Origin: Pseudobdellovibrio sp.
GTDB taxonomy: Bacteria > Bdellovibrionota > Bdellovibrionia > Bdellovibrionales > Bdellovibrionaceae
NCBI GenBank assembly: GCA_023701385.1
Contig: JAMPXC010000026.1
Span: forward strand, 1-45,664
Direction of reading: 5' to 3'
Length of the DNA: 45,664 nt
In this document: piece by piece, positions 7,822-16,232 of the stretch
Layout of the letters: every line of letters starts with the position of its first letter
How positions within the stretch are numbered: position 1 is the stretch's first letter
Translations under genes and position numbers: made by a program
The notes under the pieces: model-generated
Database searches by the model: none
Seen by the model: the letters and a program-made list of their open reading frames with translations, nothing else
What the model was told of the DNA's origin: nothing

Positions 7822-9265
7822 TAAAACTGAATCTGCTTCTTACGAATATAAATACGGTTTTACGACAGATATCGAAATGGAAACGGTACCAAAAGGTCTT
7901 TCTGAAGATATCTTACGTTTAATTTCTGCGAAGAAAAATGAACCTGAGTGGGTTTTAAATTATCGTTTAAAAGCGTACCGTCATTGGTTAACGTTAACTG
8001 AGCCTGCGCAAAGTGAAAACAAATGGGCCCAAGTGAATTATCCACCAATTGATTTTCAAGATTTAACTTACTACGCGGCTCCGAAAAATAAACCGGATGC
8101 TAAAAAATCAATGGATGAAATTGATCCTGAGCTTATTAAAACTTTCGAGCGCTTAGGTATTCCGTTACAAGAGCAAAAACGTATCTCTGGCGTTGCCATG
8201 GACGTGGTTTTTGACTCAGTTTCGATTGCGACAACTCACAATGAAGAATTGGAAAAAGTGGGAGTCATCTTTTGCTCTATTTCTGAAGCGATTAAAACTC
8301 ATCCTGAATTAGTAGAAAAATATTTCGGTTCAGTAGTTCCGTTAACTGATAACTACTACGCAGCTTTAAATGCAGCGGTTTTCTCAGACGGAAGTTTCGT
8401 GTACATTCCAAAAGGTGTGCGTTGTCCGATCGATTTATCGACGTATTTCCGTATTAACGCTAAAGAAACAGGTCAGTTTGAAAGAACATTGATCGTGGCT
8501 GATGAAGGTAGTTTCGTAAATTACCTTGAAGGTTGTACGGCGCCTCAACGCGATGAAAACCAACTTCACTCAGCGATTGTAGAATTAGTCGCGTTAGATA
8601 ATGCTGAAATTAAATATTCAACAGTGCAAAACTGGTACACGGGCGATAAAGAAGGTAAAGGCGGAATTTACAACTTCGTAACTAAACGTGGTATCTGCAA
8701 AGGTAAAAATTCAAAAATTTCTTGGACACAAGTTGAATCAGGTTCAGCGATCACTTGGAAATATCCATCTGTGATTTTACAAGGTGATAACTCTGAAGGA
8801 GCTTTCTACTCTGTCGCTTTAACTCATGATTATATGCAGGCTGATACCGGAACTAAAATGATCCATATCGGTAAAAATACAAAGAGCACGATTATTTCTA
8901 AAGGTATTTCAGCGGGGCATTCATCAAATGCGTACCGTGGTTTAGTAAAAATCATGCCGTCAGCAGAAAATGCACGTAACTACTCGCAATGTGATTCTAT
9001 GCTTGTAGGTGATAGATCAAGTGCGCACACGTTTCCGTATATTGAAGTCAAAAATAATACCGCAGTTCTAGAGCACGAAGCGACAACTTCACGTATTTCT
9101 GAAGATCAACTTTTTTATCTTCAGTCGCGTGGACTAAATACAGAAAAATCTATTTCAATGCTTGTAAATGGTTTCTGTAAAGAGGTGTTTAAGGAATTAC
9201 CTCTTGAATTCTCGGTTGAAGCCGTAAAATTAATTGAAATGAAATTAGAAAACTCAGTGGGATAG
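7814..9265 (+). CDS. sufB: Fe-S cluster assembly scaffold subunit SufB
   Basis: Core of the SufBCD scaffold that builds Fe-S clusters. It is 483 residues, close to E. coli SufB (495). It shows the family strings [65 protein letters not shown] and [13 protein letters not shown]. The C-terminal [11 protein letters not shown] and [13 protein letters not shown] are the region that contacts SufC and SufD. The start overlaps the end of iscR by 8 bp and has AGAGG 7 nt upstream. sufC follows after 3 bp. Confidence 0.97.
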   Translation: MSNKTESASYEYKYGFTTDIEMETVPKGLSEDILRLISAKKNEPEWVLNYRLKAYRHWLTLTEPAQSENKWAQVNYPPIDFQDLTYYAAPKNKPDAKKSMDEIDPELIKTFERLGIPLQEQKRISGVAMDVVFDSVSIATTHNEELEKVGVIFCSISEAIKTHPELVEKYFGSVVPLTDNYYAALNAAVFSDGSFVYIPKGVRCPIDLSTYFRINAKETGQFERTLIVADEGSFVNYLEGCTAPQRDENQLHSAIVELVALDNAEIKYSTVQNWYTGDKEGKGGIYNFVTKRGICKGKNSKISWTQVESGSAITWKYPSVILQGDNSEGAFYSVALTHDYMQADTGTKMIHIGKNTKSTIISKGISAGHSSNAYRGLVKIMPSAENARNYSQCDSMLVGDRSSAHTFPYIEVKNNTAVLEHEATTSRISEDQLFYLQSRGLNTEKSISMLVNGFCKEVFKELPLEFSVEAVKLIEMKLENSVG

Positions 9266-9268
9266 CTT

Positions 9269-10024
9269 ATGAACATGTTAGAAGTAAAAAATTTAAAAGC
9301 TAAAGTAGACGAAAAAGAAATCTTAAAAGGTTTAAACTTAACAGTTAAGCCAGGCGAAGTGCATGCGATCATGGGACCAAACGGTGCTGGCAAATCGACA
9401 CTTTCTAAAATCTTAGCGGGGCATCCGGCGTACGAAGTGACGGCTGGCGAAATCAAATACGATATCAACTTCTCAATGCAAAATCTTTTAGAGCTAACTC
9501 CAGATGTTCGCGCTAAAGAAGGTATCTTTTTAGGTTTTCAATACCCAGTTGAAGTTCCGGGTGTAAGTAACTTCACATTCCTTCACACAGCTTTTAACTC
9601 AATCTTAGAACATCAAGGTTCTGAAGCGATGTCTGAAGGCGACTTCCGTGAATTTTTGTACCAAAAAATGAAATTAGTTTCGATGAAGCCAGAATACTTA
9701 GAGCGTCCAGTGAATGTAGGCTTCTCGGGTGGTGAGAAAAAGCGTAACGAAATTCTTCAAATGGCTGTTTTATCGCCGCGTTTAGCACTACTGGATGAAA
9801 CAGATTCTGGTCTTGATATCGATGCTTTAAGAATTGTGGCAGAAGGTGTGAATAAACTTCGTTCAAAAGATAAAGCGATCATCTTAGTCACTCACTACCA
9901 ACGTTTATTAGATTATATCAAACCTGATTTCGTTCACGTTCTTGCTGATGGCAAAATCGTACAGACAGGTGATGCAAGTTTAGCTCTAGAATTAGAGAAA
10001 AAAGGCTACGACTGGTTAGTATAA
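9269..10024 (+). CDS. sufC: Fe-S assembly ATPase SufC
   Basis: ABC-type ATPase that drives conformational change of the SufBCD complex. Walker A is GPNGAGKST (near residue 35), the signature is FSGGEKKRNEI, and Walker B with downstream residues is LALLDETDSGLDIDAL, a variant characteristic of SufC. The switch His is in VTHYQRLL. Length 251 matches the family. The start could be ATG 9269 or the ATG two codons later. Its stop TAA shares a base with the sufD start (TAATG), so translation of the pair is coupled. Confidence 0.97.
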   Translation: MNMLEVKNLKAKVDEKEILKGLNLTVKPGEVHAIMGPNGAGKSTLSKILAGHPAYEVTAGEIKYDINFSMQNLLELTPDVRAKEGIFLGFQYPVEVPGVSNFTFLHTAFNSILEHQGSEAMSEGDFREFLYQKMKLVSMKPEYLERPVNVGFSGGEKKRNEILQMAVLSPRLALLDETDSGLDIDALRIVAEGVNKLRSKDKAIILVTHYQRLLDYIKPDFVHVLADGKIVQTGDASLALELEKKGYDWLV

Positions 10025-11289
10025 TGTTAGATCAAAATATTTATAACCAATTTAAACTTAAGTATCCTTTAGAAAGTCTAAAGGCTGCTGGCTTACGTGA
10101 AAAAGCGTTTCAGGCTTTTGCGGCGCAAGGTTTTCCGACAAAAAAAGAAGAAGCGTGGAAATTCACGTCTTTATCTGAAGCCAAAGCCATCGACTGGAAT
10201 ATTGCTTTAGAAGAATCAATGTTAAGCCATGATGAAATGGTTTATGTTTCTAAGCAGCTATCTTCTGATTTTTACAACATAGTTTTCGTTAACGGCTTTT
10301 TAAATAAAACGTTATCTGATTCTGATGTGCCTGTTGAATTTAAAGATCTTGAAGAAACAGATTTTAACGTAGCCAATGACTTTCCAGATTTAAAATTAAT
10401 CAATTTATCTCGTGGTTTTAGTTTTCAAAAAGCGGTGATCAGCGTTGATAAAAAATCGCAATTAGATAAACCACTGCAAATGGTTCACGTAGTATCTGCT
10501 AAAACTTCAACAATGGTTCAATCTATTGTGCAAGTGAACGTAGCGGATAACTGTGAATTAAAGTTAATCCAACACACGTTAGGTTTAACATCACAACTAA
10601 ATAACCAACATGCGTTTAATGCTGATTTGCAAATCAATATCGGTAAAGCGGCCAATGTTAAATTTGCGAACTTACAAAATGCGAATACCAGAGATTTTTC
10701 TTTTGGCCGTATTCAGTTTTCGTTATCACAAGATAGCCAGCTAACAAGCTTAGACTTAGCTTTAGGTTCAAAAACATCTCGGCATTATTTAGCCACTGAG
10801 TTTACGGCTGAAAATGCAAATGCGGGAGTTTATGGTTTAACTTTATTGGCTGATGAACAACACTGTGACCAATACACTTATGTGCATCATAAGATTGGTC
10901 ATAACAATTCAGCTCAACACTATAAATCAATTTTAACAGACAAAGCGCAATCTGTTTTTCGCGGCCGTGTTCGTATCGAACAAGACGCACAGAAAGCGAA
11001 TTCTGAACAATTAAATAATAACTTACTCATTTCTAAAGCGGCGCAAGCGACAAGTATTCCGCAGTTAGAAATCTATGCTGACGACGTCAAAGCCGGGCAC
11101 GGATCAACTGTAGGACAACTTAATAAAGACGAAATTTTCTATTTCTTAAGCCGTGGTATTAGCGAAAAGAAAGCTGTGCAGTTATTAACGCACGGTTTTG
11201 CTAAAGAGTTAGTTTATAAACTTGAAAATGAAGTGATGGAAAATTTTGTTTTCCAAACTTTAGAAAGCAAATTGAACGAGATTTTCTGA
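10024..11289 (+). CDS. sufD: Fe-S assembly scaffold subunit SufD
   Basis: Partner of SufB in the scaffold complex and paralogous to it. The 421 residues include the N-terminal KKEEAWKFTSLSEAKAIDW typical of SufD, a central beta-helix region, and the C-terminal DDVKAGHGSTVGQLNKDEIF with FYFLSRGIS and HGFAKELV, the SufD counterpart of the SufB end. The His in KAGHGS corresponds to the conserved SufD histidine implicated in cluster assembly. It overlaps sufC by 1 bp and sufS by 1 bp (TGATG). Confidence 0.95.
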   Translation: MLDQNIYNQFKLKYPLESLKAAGLREKAFQAFAAQGFPTKKEEAWKFTSLSEAKAIDWNIALEESMLSHDEMVYVSKQLSSDFYNIVFVNGFLNKTLSDSDVPVEFKDLEETDFNVANDFPDLKLINLSRGFSFQKAVISVDKKSQLDKPLQMVHVVSAKTSTMVQSIVQVNVADNCELKLIQHTLGLTSQLNNQHAFNADLQINIGKAANVKFANLQNANTRDFSFGRIQFSLSQDSQLTSLDLALGSKTSRHYLATEFTAENANAGVYGLTLLADEQHCDQYTYVHHKIGHNNSAQHYKSILTDKAQSVFRGRVRIEQDAQKANSEQLNNNLLISKAAQATSIPQLEIYADDVKAGHGSTVGQLNKDEIFYFLSRGISEKKAVQLLTHGFAKELVYKLENEVMENFVFQTLESKLNEIF

Positions 11290-12506
11290 TGTACGACGTA
11301 AATGAAGTTCGCAAACAGTTTAAATCTTTACGCCAAATGGTCAATGGTTACCCGTTGGTGTATTTAGATAGCGTTAATACAACTTTAAAGCCTGAACGAG
11401 TCGTTCAACGTATTGAAAAGTTTTATGCTGAAGAAGCCTCAAACGTGCACCGTGGTTCACACTTTTTAAGTGACCAGGCGACAAAGTATTTTGAAAGCGC
11501 ACGTCAAACGATTCAAAAGTTTATTGGTGCGGCTCACACTGAAGAAGTTCTTTTCACAAAAGGAACAACAGAAGGTATTAACTTAGTGGCATCTACTTAC
11601 GGCATGACGTTTATCAACGAAGGTGACGAGATTGTTATCACTGAGTTAGAACATCATGCGAACTTAGTGCCTTGGCAAATCGTCGCTGAAACGAAAAAAG
11701 CTAAATTAAAATACATTACTGTAAATGCTGACGGTTCAATTGATGAAGCTTCGATAGAACAAGTGATTACGCCAAAAACAAAACTTGTAGCGTTTTCAGG
11801 TTGTTCTAATATTTTAGGTACAATTACTCCGTATAAAAAAATTATCGCTAAGGCTAAATCAGTTGGTGCGGTAACACTTTTAGATGCAGCTCAGTTAGTC
11901 ACGCAAAAAGCGCTTAATGTTGTGGATTTAGATGTGGATTTCTTGGTTTTCTCGGCCCACAAGCTATTTGGTCCTTACGGTTTTGGCGTATTGTACGGCA
12001 AAAAAGAATTATTATTAAAAATGCCTCCGTACCAATTTGGTGGAAGCATGATCAGCGAAGTTCGTTATGAAAAAACAACTTTTAATGATCTGCCATTTAA
12101 ATTCGAAGCGGGCACTCCGCATATTGAAGGTGCTTTGGCCTTAGCTGAAGCCATTGATTTCTTTAATCAATACGACATCAAAGATGTTTTTACGCACGAA
12201 CAAGAGCTGTTACAATTAGCGACTAAAAAATTAAAAGAAATTCCTGAAATTCAAATTTTTGGTGAAGCTAAAGAAAAAGCGGCGATTTTAAGTTTCAACT
12301 TAAAAGGTGTACATCACGCCGACGTAGGTCAGATCCTAGATAAAATGGGAATTGCCGTGCGCATTGGTCACCACTGTACGCAACCGTTGCTTCGTAAATT
12401 CGGCTTAACGGGAACAGTGCGCGCCTCATTTTCAATTTATAACAACACAGAAGACGTAGAACGACTAGTCCTTGCCGTTGAAAAGGCAAAAAGGATGTTA
12501 TTATGA
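11289..12506 (+). CDS. sufS: Cysteine desulfurase SufS
   Basis: PLP enzyme that takes sulphur from L-cysteine and holds it as a persulphide. It is 405 residues. The PLP lysine is K225 in FSAHKLFGPYGFG and the active-site cysteine is C363 in RIGHHCTQPLL, within one residue of the E. coli SufS numbering. SNVHRGSHFLSDQATKYFE and ELEHHANLVPWQ are further type II desulfurase strings. SufS enzymes are normally stimulated by SufE or SufU; neither is seen in this window. It overlaps nfu by 4 bp (ATGA). Confidence 0.96.
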   Translation: MYDVNEVRKQFKSLRQMVNGYPLVYLDSVNTTLKPERVVQRIEKFYAEEASNVHRGSHFLSDQATKYFESARQTIQKFIGAAHTEEVLFTKGTTEGINLVASTYGMTFINEGDEIVITELEHHANLVPWQIVAETKKAKLKYITVNADGSIDEASIEQVITPKTKLVAFSGCSNILGTITPYKKIIAKAKSVGAVTLLDAAQLVTQKALNVVDLDVDFLVFSAHKLFGPYGFGVLYGKKELLLKMPPYQFGGSMISEVRYEKTTFNDLPFKFEAGTPHIEGALALAEAIDFFNQYDIKDVFTHEQELLQLATKKLKEIPEIQIFGEAKEKAAILSFNLKGVHHADVGQILDKMGIAVRIGHHCTQPLLRKFGLTGTVRASFSIYNNTEDVERLVLAVEKAKRMLL

Positions 12507-13072
12507 CCCAAGCACAAAGCAGTGAAGTATTAATCCGTGTTCAAGAAACGCCAAACCCAGCGGCCTGGAAATTTATCTTAGACCGCCCAGTTTTAACCGA
12601 GGGTAAAGCGACGTATTCAAATATCCAAGAAGCTGAGCATAACAACTTAGCCCGTTCGTTATTTCAAATTCCCGGTGTTAAACAGGTGCATTACTTTCAA
12701 AACGTAATCACAGTGACTCACCAATTTGATGTAGAACCAGAAGAAATCAAACAACAGGTTTGTTCTGTGATTCAAACACGCATGCCGGTGCACAATCCAA
12801 ATCAAACGATTGTAGATGAGAAAAAATTAGCGCGCCAAAATTTATCTCCTGAGCAGCAAAAGATTGAAGAAATATTAGACCGTACGATTCGCCCAGGCCT
12901 TCAAGGTGATGGCGGTGATATCGAAGTTGTTAAATTTGAAGATAATAAGGTCTATGTGATGTACCAAGGAGCCTGCGGCACCTGCCCAAGCTCAACAACT
13001 GGTACATTGATGGCTATTGAAGGTATTCTTAAAGAAGAGTACGACCCGGCTATCGAAGTTATTCCGGTGTAG
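12503..13072 (+). CDS. Nfu-type Fe-S carrier with N-terminal Nfu_N domain
   Basis: Likely delivers [4Fe-4S] clusters from the SUF scaffold to client enzymes. Two domains are visible. Residues about 8-95 form an Nfu_N-like domain (RVQETPNPAAWKFILDRPVL). Residues about 118-189 form the NifU C-terminal domain (RPGLQGDGGDIEVV then GACGTCPSSTTGTL), with cluster ligands C158 and C161 spaced CxxC. This architecture is like mitochondrial NFU1 and differs from E. coli NfuA, whose N-terminal domain is A-type. It is the last gene of the suf operon and overlaps sufS by 4 bp. An A-type carrier (SufA) is absent here, so Nfu may take that role. Confidence 0.93.
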   Translation: MTQAQSSEVLIRVQETPNPAAWKFILDRPVLTEGKATYSNIQEAEHNNLARSLFQIPGVKQVHYFQNVITVTHQFDVEPEEIKQQVCSVIQTRMPVHNPNQTIVDEKKLARQNLSPEQQKIEEILDRTIRPGLQGDGGDIEVVKFEDNKVYVMYQGACGTCPSSTTGTLMAIEGILKEEYDPAIEVIPV

Positions 13073-13084
13073 CTTATAAGCTAC
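13069..13084. terminator. Perfect 16-bp palindrome between convergent nfu and the envelope operon
   Basis: GTAGCTTATAAGCTAC can fold as a 6-bp stem with a TATA loop. It includes the nfu stop codon and touches the stop of the convergent gene. No U-tract follows, so function as a bidirectional terminator is only possible. Confidence 0.35.
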
Positions 13085-13701
13085 TACCTAATAATTTTGT
13101 CTTTACGAAATTTTTCGCTCAGGGTTTTTTTGTTATTCAATTTTTGAAGTTTTCCAGACAGGCTATTTTGTTTAGCCTGTTCTTCGGCCAAGGCCGCCTG
13201 TTGCACCACATACTCAAATGAATCTTCGGGGCGTGAAGAAATAATCACGTCACGACGAACCTGGTGGCCCGATAAATCTCCATTTAAATTAAGACTTACA
13301 TGTGATTGCCATTCTTTAGAGTAGTTCTGTACGCGTAATTCAAAAACTTTCGACTGGCCTTGGGTTAAAGGTTCTAAAATACCATCAAGATTTTGAGAAG
13401 TGGTAACTTCTTTACCCAAGATCCATTGGTAATTTAAAGCGCTTGGAATATCTCTTAAAGCTGTAATACGCACTTGCACAAGCGAAGTACCTTCTTTTTT
13501 ATCGGCTAAAGAAACATTTTCGATTTTAATATCGATGTAATCATAAGAAGCCTGGTCAACACCCAATTTTGTTAATGGAATTGAAGCTGTGTTACGCGTA
13601 GAAACTTCGTATTCGGTGTGCATCACGCGAGTGATGCCGTAACCAAAAGTGATTCCGAGAAGTGAAACGCAGATTGTTTTTAATACGACGTACTTGGACA
13701 T
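13084..13701 (-). CDS. Small envelope partner protein b of duplicated metalloprotease module
   Basis: Function unknown. The 205-residue product has an N-terminal helix (about residues 4-25) that reads as an uncleaved anchor or signal peptide. It is a paralogue of the product of 15747-16232. Shared strings are PLTK near the start, ALNYQW.LG versus PLNYEWKLG with a following LxGxxE, and SFEYVVQQ versus SFEKIVQE near the end. The middle is beta-rich and may be an immunoglobulin-like fold. The last 35 residues are Lys-rich and absent in the paralogue. It overlaps the upstream metalloprotease gene by 22 bp, so the two are probably translated together. It is the last gene of a four-gene minus-strand operon. 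Confidence 0.8.
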   Translation of the reverse strand: MSKYVVLKTICVSLLGITFGYGITRVMHTEYEVSTRNTASIPLTKLGVDQASYDYIDIKIENVSLADKKEGTSLVQVRITALRDIPSALNYQWILGKEVTTSQNLDGILEPLTQGQSKVFELRVQNYSKEWQSHVSLNLNGDLSGHQVRRDVIISSRPEDSFEYVVQQAALAEEQAKQNSLSGKLQKLNNKKTLSEKFRKDKIIR

Positions 13702-15737
13702 AATTGTGCTCCATTTTGATCAGTCAATTTGTAGACGCAGCTACTTGAACTTGAAATTGCGGTTGGATTAGATGAATAACCACGAACGTTGAGTAGGTAA
13801 TAGCCTGTGCCTAAACCACTTAAACTAATAGACTCAGAGTTTCCGGAGCTAGAAGAGCGCATGATCATGCTTGAATCTGTAGCCAGATCTTTTGAAAATG
13901 AAGTACAAGCTCCTGTGCTGCTGTTAAAACTTCCGCAGTCTTCATTGTAGTAATAACCGCTGCTTAAAACAACTAAGTCTAAATCAACTGTACATGAACT
14001 ATCTGGAACTAAGCGAATTTCAGTCGTAGTACCTAAATCAGCTTTTCTGATGGTAAAGAAATGGTTCGTGTAACGTTGATCGCTATAATAACCATAAGTG
14101 TTGGCCGTAGAGCGTGGTTGTAAAACATTTCGGTCACAGCTTGAAGTTGTTGTTAGCTTTATTCCATAACCAGGCCATGCATTAGCTGGAACAGTTCCTG
14201 ATGATGTCGAAGTTACTGATGCTGTATAAGATGTCGATCCAACCATATGAAGCGACTCATCGGCTGTCATAATCGTTGTCATACTCGCAGAAAAGCTATT
14301 GCTATTAGCTGCATAAACCTTGGCAAAGAATTTAGCTGAACTACTAAACGGAGAAGTGACATAGCCCATGCCGTTACTTGTGCGTCCTAACGCTGTCCAA
14401 TATTTATCAAAGGTAACGCCACCACCGCAATTGGCCGAGCAAGTGTTAGTTCCTTTAAATAGTCCGCGAGCAATCGAAGCTTCTCTGAAATGACTTTCGC
14501 CAGGAAAGTTGGTGTAATCAACATTATCGTGATCAGCGCCGATACCAGAACCGTCGCCTAATTTATTAAGGCGCATAAGAATTAATTGGTTATTCGTTGG
14601 TGATCCACTTTCTAAATAACCGACAGTGTCGTGGTAAAAAAGCCATTCGCCGTTTGGTAGTGTCGTTGCATGGTTTGGATTAATTTTAGCGGCATTGTTT
14701 TTTACAATATGTGCGCCCATAAAATTACCGAAGCCTTCAGACCAAGCTAAACGAGCATCAATGCGGTATTGGGCAAAGTGCATTCCCCCAGGGGAATCTG
14801 CACGCCCGCAAACATTTTCGATATGATGACCTATTTCATGAAGAATGACGGCATCATCCCAGTGATCAGTATCTGCAATTTGCACGTTACCGTTTTGACC
14901 ACCGCTGATGTACAATTCATTATCTTCACGTAAATAAAAAGAAAGAATCGTGCTAGTACCCGGATAAACATATTCATAAGGGTTAAAACCAGCTTTCCAG
15001 TACATGTCTAAACGTGTACTTAAACAGCTCACATCAAGGTTGCTGGTATTACTTGTACTATTTAAGTATTCAAACGCTGTGACCCAGTCGTTGTAGATAT
15101 TAAAAGCGGCACCTTCAATTTTACTTGAAGCAGCTTCATTGGCCTGAGCCACTAAATTAATAGCTGTATTTGTAAAACCAAAACCATTCGAAATATAAGG
15201 TCCTGAAACTTTATAGACAGAATTTGAATAAATATCTTCCTTAACAGCGGCTGATAATGTTGAACTTACCGGTTTTCCTGCAGAGGCAAACGTGTAGTTC
15301 GCGCGCGATAAAACCTCAATCGTAAAAGTTCCTGCATCGTTTGGTAAAAGCAATGACGATGTGCCATCAAGAGCGCGAAGTTCACCTAAAGCATTGGTTG
15401 TACCGCATTGAATAATTGCGCCGCTGCTGTTAAGAACGCGAATTTCAGCATACTTAATTGGAAGGGCAGTAGAGATAACCGCGCCAGTTGCGGCCGCTGT
15501 CATTGTATTACTTGGGTTATCAATTAGGACATTTAGACCACGGCGACGAAATTTAGCCGTACCGGAAACGACAACACCCGGGCTATATGAAGTCGATGTA
15601 GAGCAAAAAGAAATTTCAGCTTGGCTTTCAGGTGTTCCGCTGTTGACGTTGCCGTCAATTAAACTGGTACCACCACAGGCGGTAAGCACAGTTAAAAGAA
15701 ACGATAAAATAAAAAACTTAAAGGTCGTTAGGTTCAC
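13680..15737 (-). CDS. HExxH...E metalloprotease-like lipoprotein B
   Basis: Predicted zinc peptidase on the outer membrane. The start GTG 15737 has AGGA 7 nt upstream. The signal peptide ends in a lipobox (LTAC, Cys21). Residues about 45-170 look like a carboxypeptidase-regulatory/CnaB-like beta domain. The catalytic domain carries H300-E301-I-G-H304, and E334 in LAWSEGFGNF sits 30 residues after the second His, the layout of a gluzincin. Near residues 540-685 a jelly-roll segment (DLDLVVLSSGYYYNEDC..., GYYLLNVRGYSS) resembles a bacterial pre-peptidase C-terminal (PPC) domain. It is closely related to the product of 16220-18439 through FNIYN, STRLDMYWKAGFNPYEY and ISGGQNG. No MEROPS family could be assigned by eye. 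Confidence 0.82.
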   Translation of the reverse strand: MNLTTFKFFILSFLLTVLTACGGTSLIDGNVNSGTPESQAEISFCSTSTSYSPGVVVSGTAKFRRRGLNVLIDNPSNTMTAAATGAVISTALPIKYAEIRVLNSSGAIIQCGTTNALGELRALDGTSSLLLPNDAGTFTIEVLSRANYTFASAGKPVSSTLSAAVKEDIYSNSVYKVSGPYISNGFGFTNTAINLVAQANEAASSKIEGAAFNIYNDWVTAFEYLNSTSNTSNLDVSCLSTRLDMYWKAGFNPYEYVYPGTSTILSFYLREDNELYISGGQNGNVQIADTDHWDDAVILHEIGHHIENVCGRADSPGGMHFAQYRIDARLAWSEGFGNFMGAHIVKNNAAKINPNHATTLPNGEWLFYHDTVGYLESGSPTNNQLILMRLNKLGDGSGIGADHDNVDYTNFPGESHFREASIARGLFKGTNTCSANCGGGVTFDKYWTALGRTSNGMGYVTSPFSSSAKFFAKVYAANSNSFSASMTTIMTADESLHMVGSTSYTASVTSTSSGTVPANAWPGYGIKLTTTSSCDRNVLQPRSTANTYGYYSDQRYTNHFFTIRKADLGTTTEIRLVPDSSCTVDLDLVVLSSGYYYNEDCGSFNSSTGACTSFSKDLATDSSMIMRSSSSGNSESISLSGLGTGYYLLNVRGYSSNPTAISSSSSCVYKLTDQNGAQLCPSTSY

Positions 15738-15746
15738 ATCAACATC

Positions 15747-16232
15747 CTATTGATTACTTTTTTTATAAAGTTCAACTTCTTGAACAATTTTTTCGAAAGA
15801 CTTGTCTGTGGAATTAATAATGCCATCAGCAAAAGCTCGTTTTTGCGGATTCGTTCCTAAAATTTCAAAGCGAACAAATCGCGCCACATCACCATTGAAG
15901 CCTGTTACATTTAATTCAATTTCTAACGGCGTATCTTTTTGCATCTTTTCGATCTGGCCTTTAAGGTTGCCATCACTTACGCTTACGCCTTCACCTAATT
16001 TCCATTCGTAATTTAACGGAAAATCATAATCATACTGTGTTTCAACACGGGCGATCAGTTTAGAAGTTTCACCTTTTTCAACTTTAAATTTTAATTGAAT
16101 CGTGCGCTCAACAACGCCACGGTAAGTAAATTTTGTGAGAGGTACGTTTGATAAACCGTGTTTGTTTTGCGGTTGATCTTCGTAACAGCTGGTCAGCAAA
16201 GATAAAAATAAAACTAAAATTATTGCGGGCAT
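15747..16232 (-). CDS. Small lipoprotein partner a of duplicated metalloprotease module
   Basis: A 161-residue lipoprotein: the signal peptide MPAIILVLFLSLLTSC ends in a canonical lipobox. The rest is beta-rich and lysine/glutamate-rich, with no catalytic motif. It is a paralogue of the product of 13084-13701 (PLTK, NYEWKLGEG, GQIEKM, SFEKIVQEVE), which is membrane-anchored instead of lipidated. It overlaps the upstream metalloprotease gene by 13 bp, with GGGG just before its ATG, and ends 9 bp before the start of the second protease. The repeated gene order protease-partner-protease-partner implies that each small protein works with the protease before it, for instance as inhibitor, chaperone or scaffold. 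Confidence 0.82.
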   Translation of the reverse strand: MPAIILVLFLSLLTSCYEDQPQNKHGLSNVPLTKFTYRGVVERTIQLKFKVEKGETSKLIARVETQYDYDFPLNYEWKLGEGVSVSDGNLKGQIEKMQKDTPLEIELNVTGFNGDVARFVRFEILGTNPQKRAFADGIINSTDKSFEKIVQEVELYKKSNQ

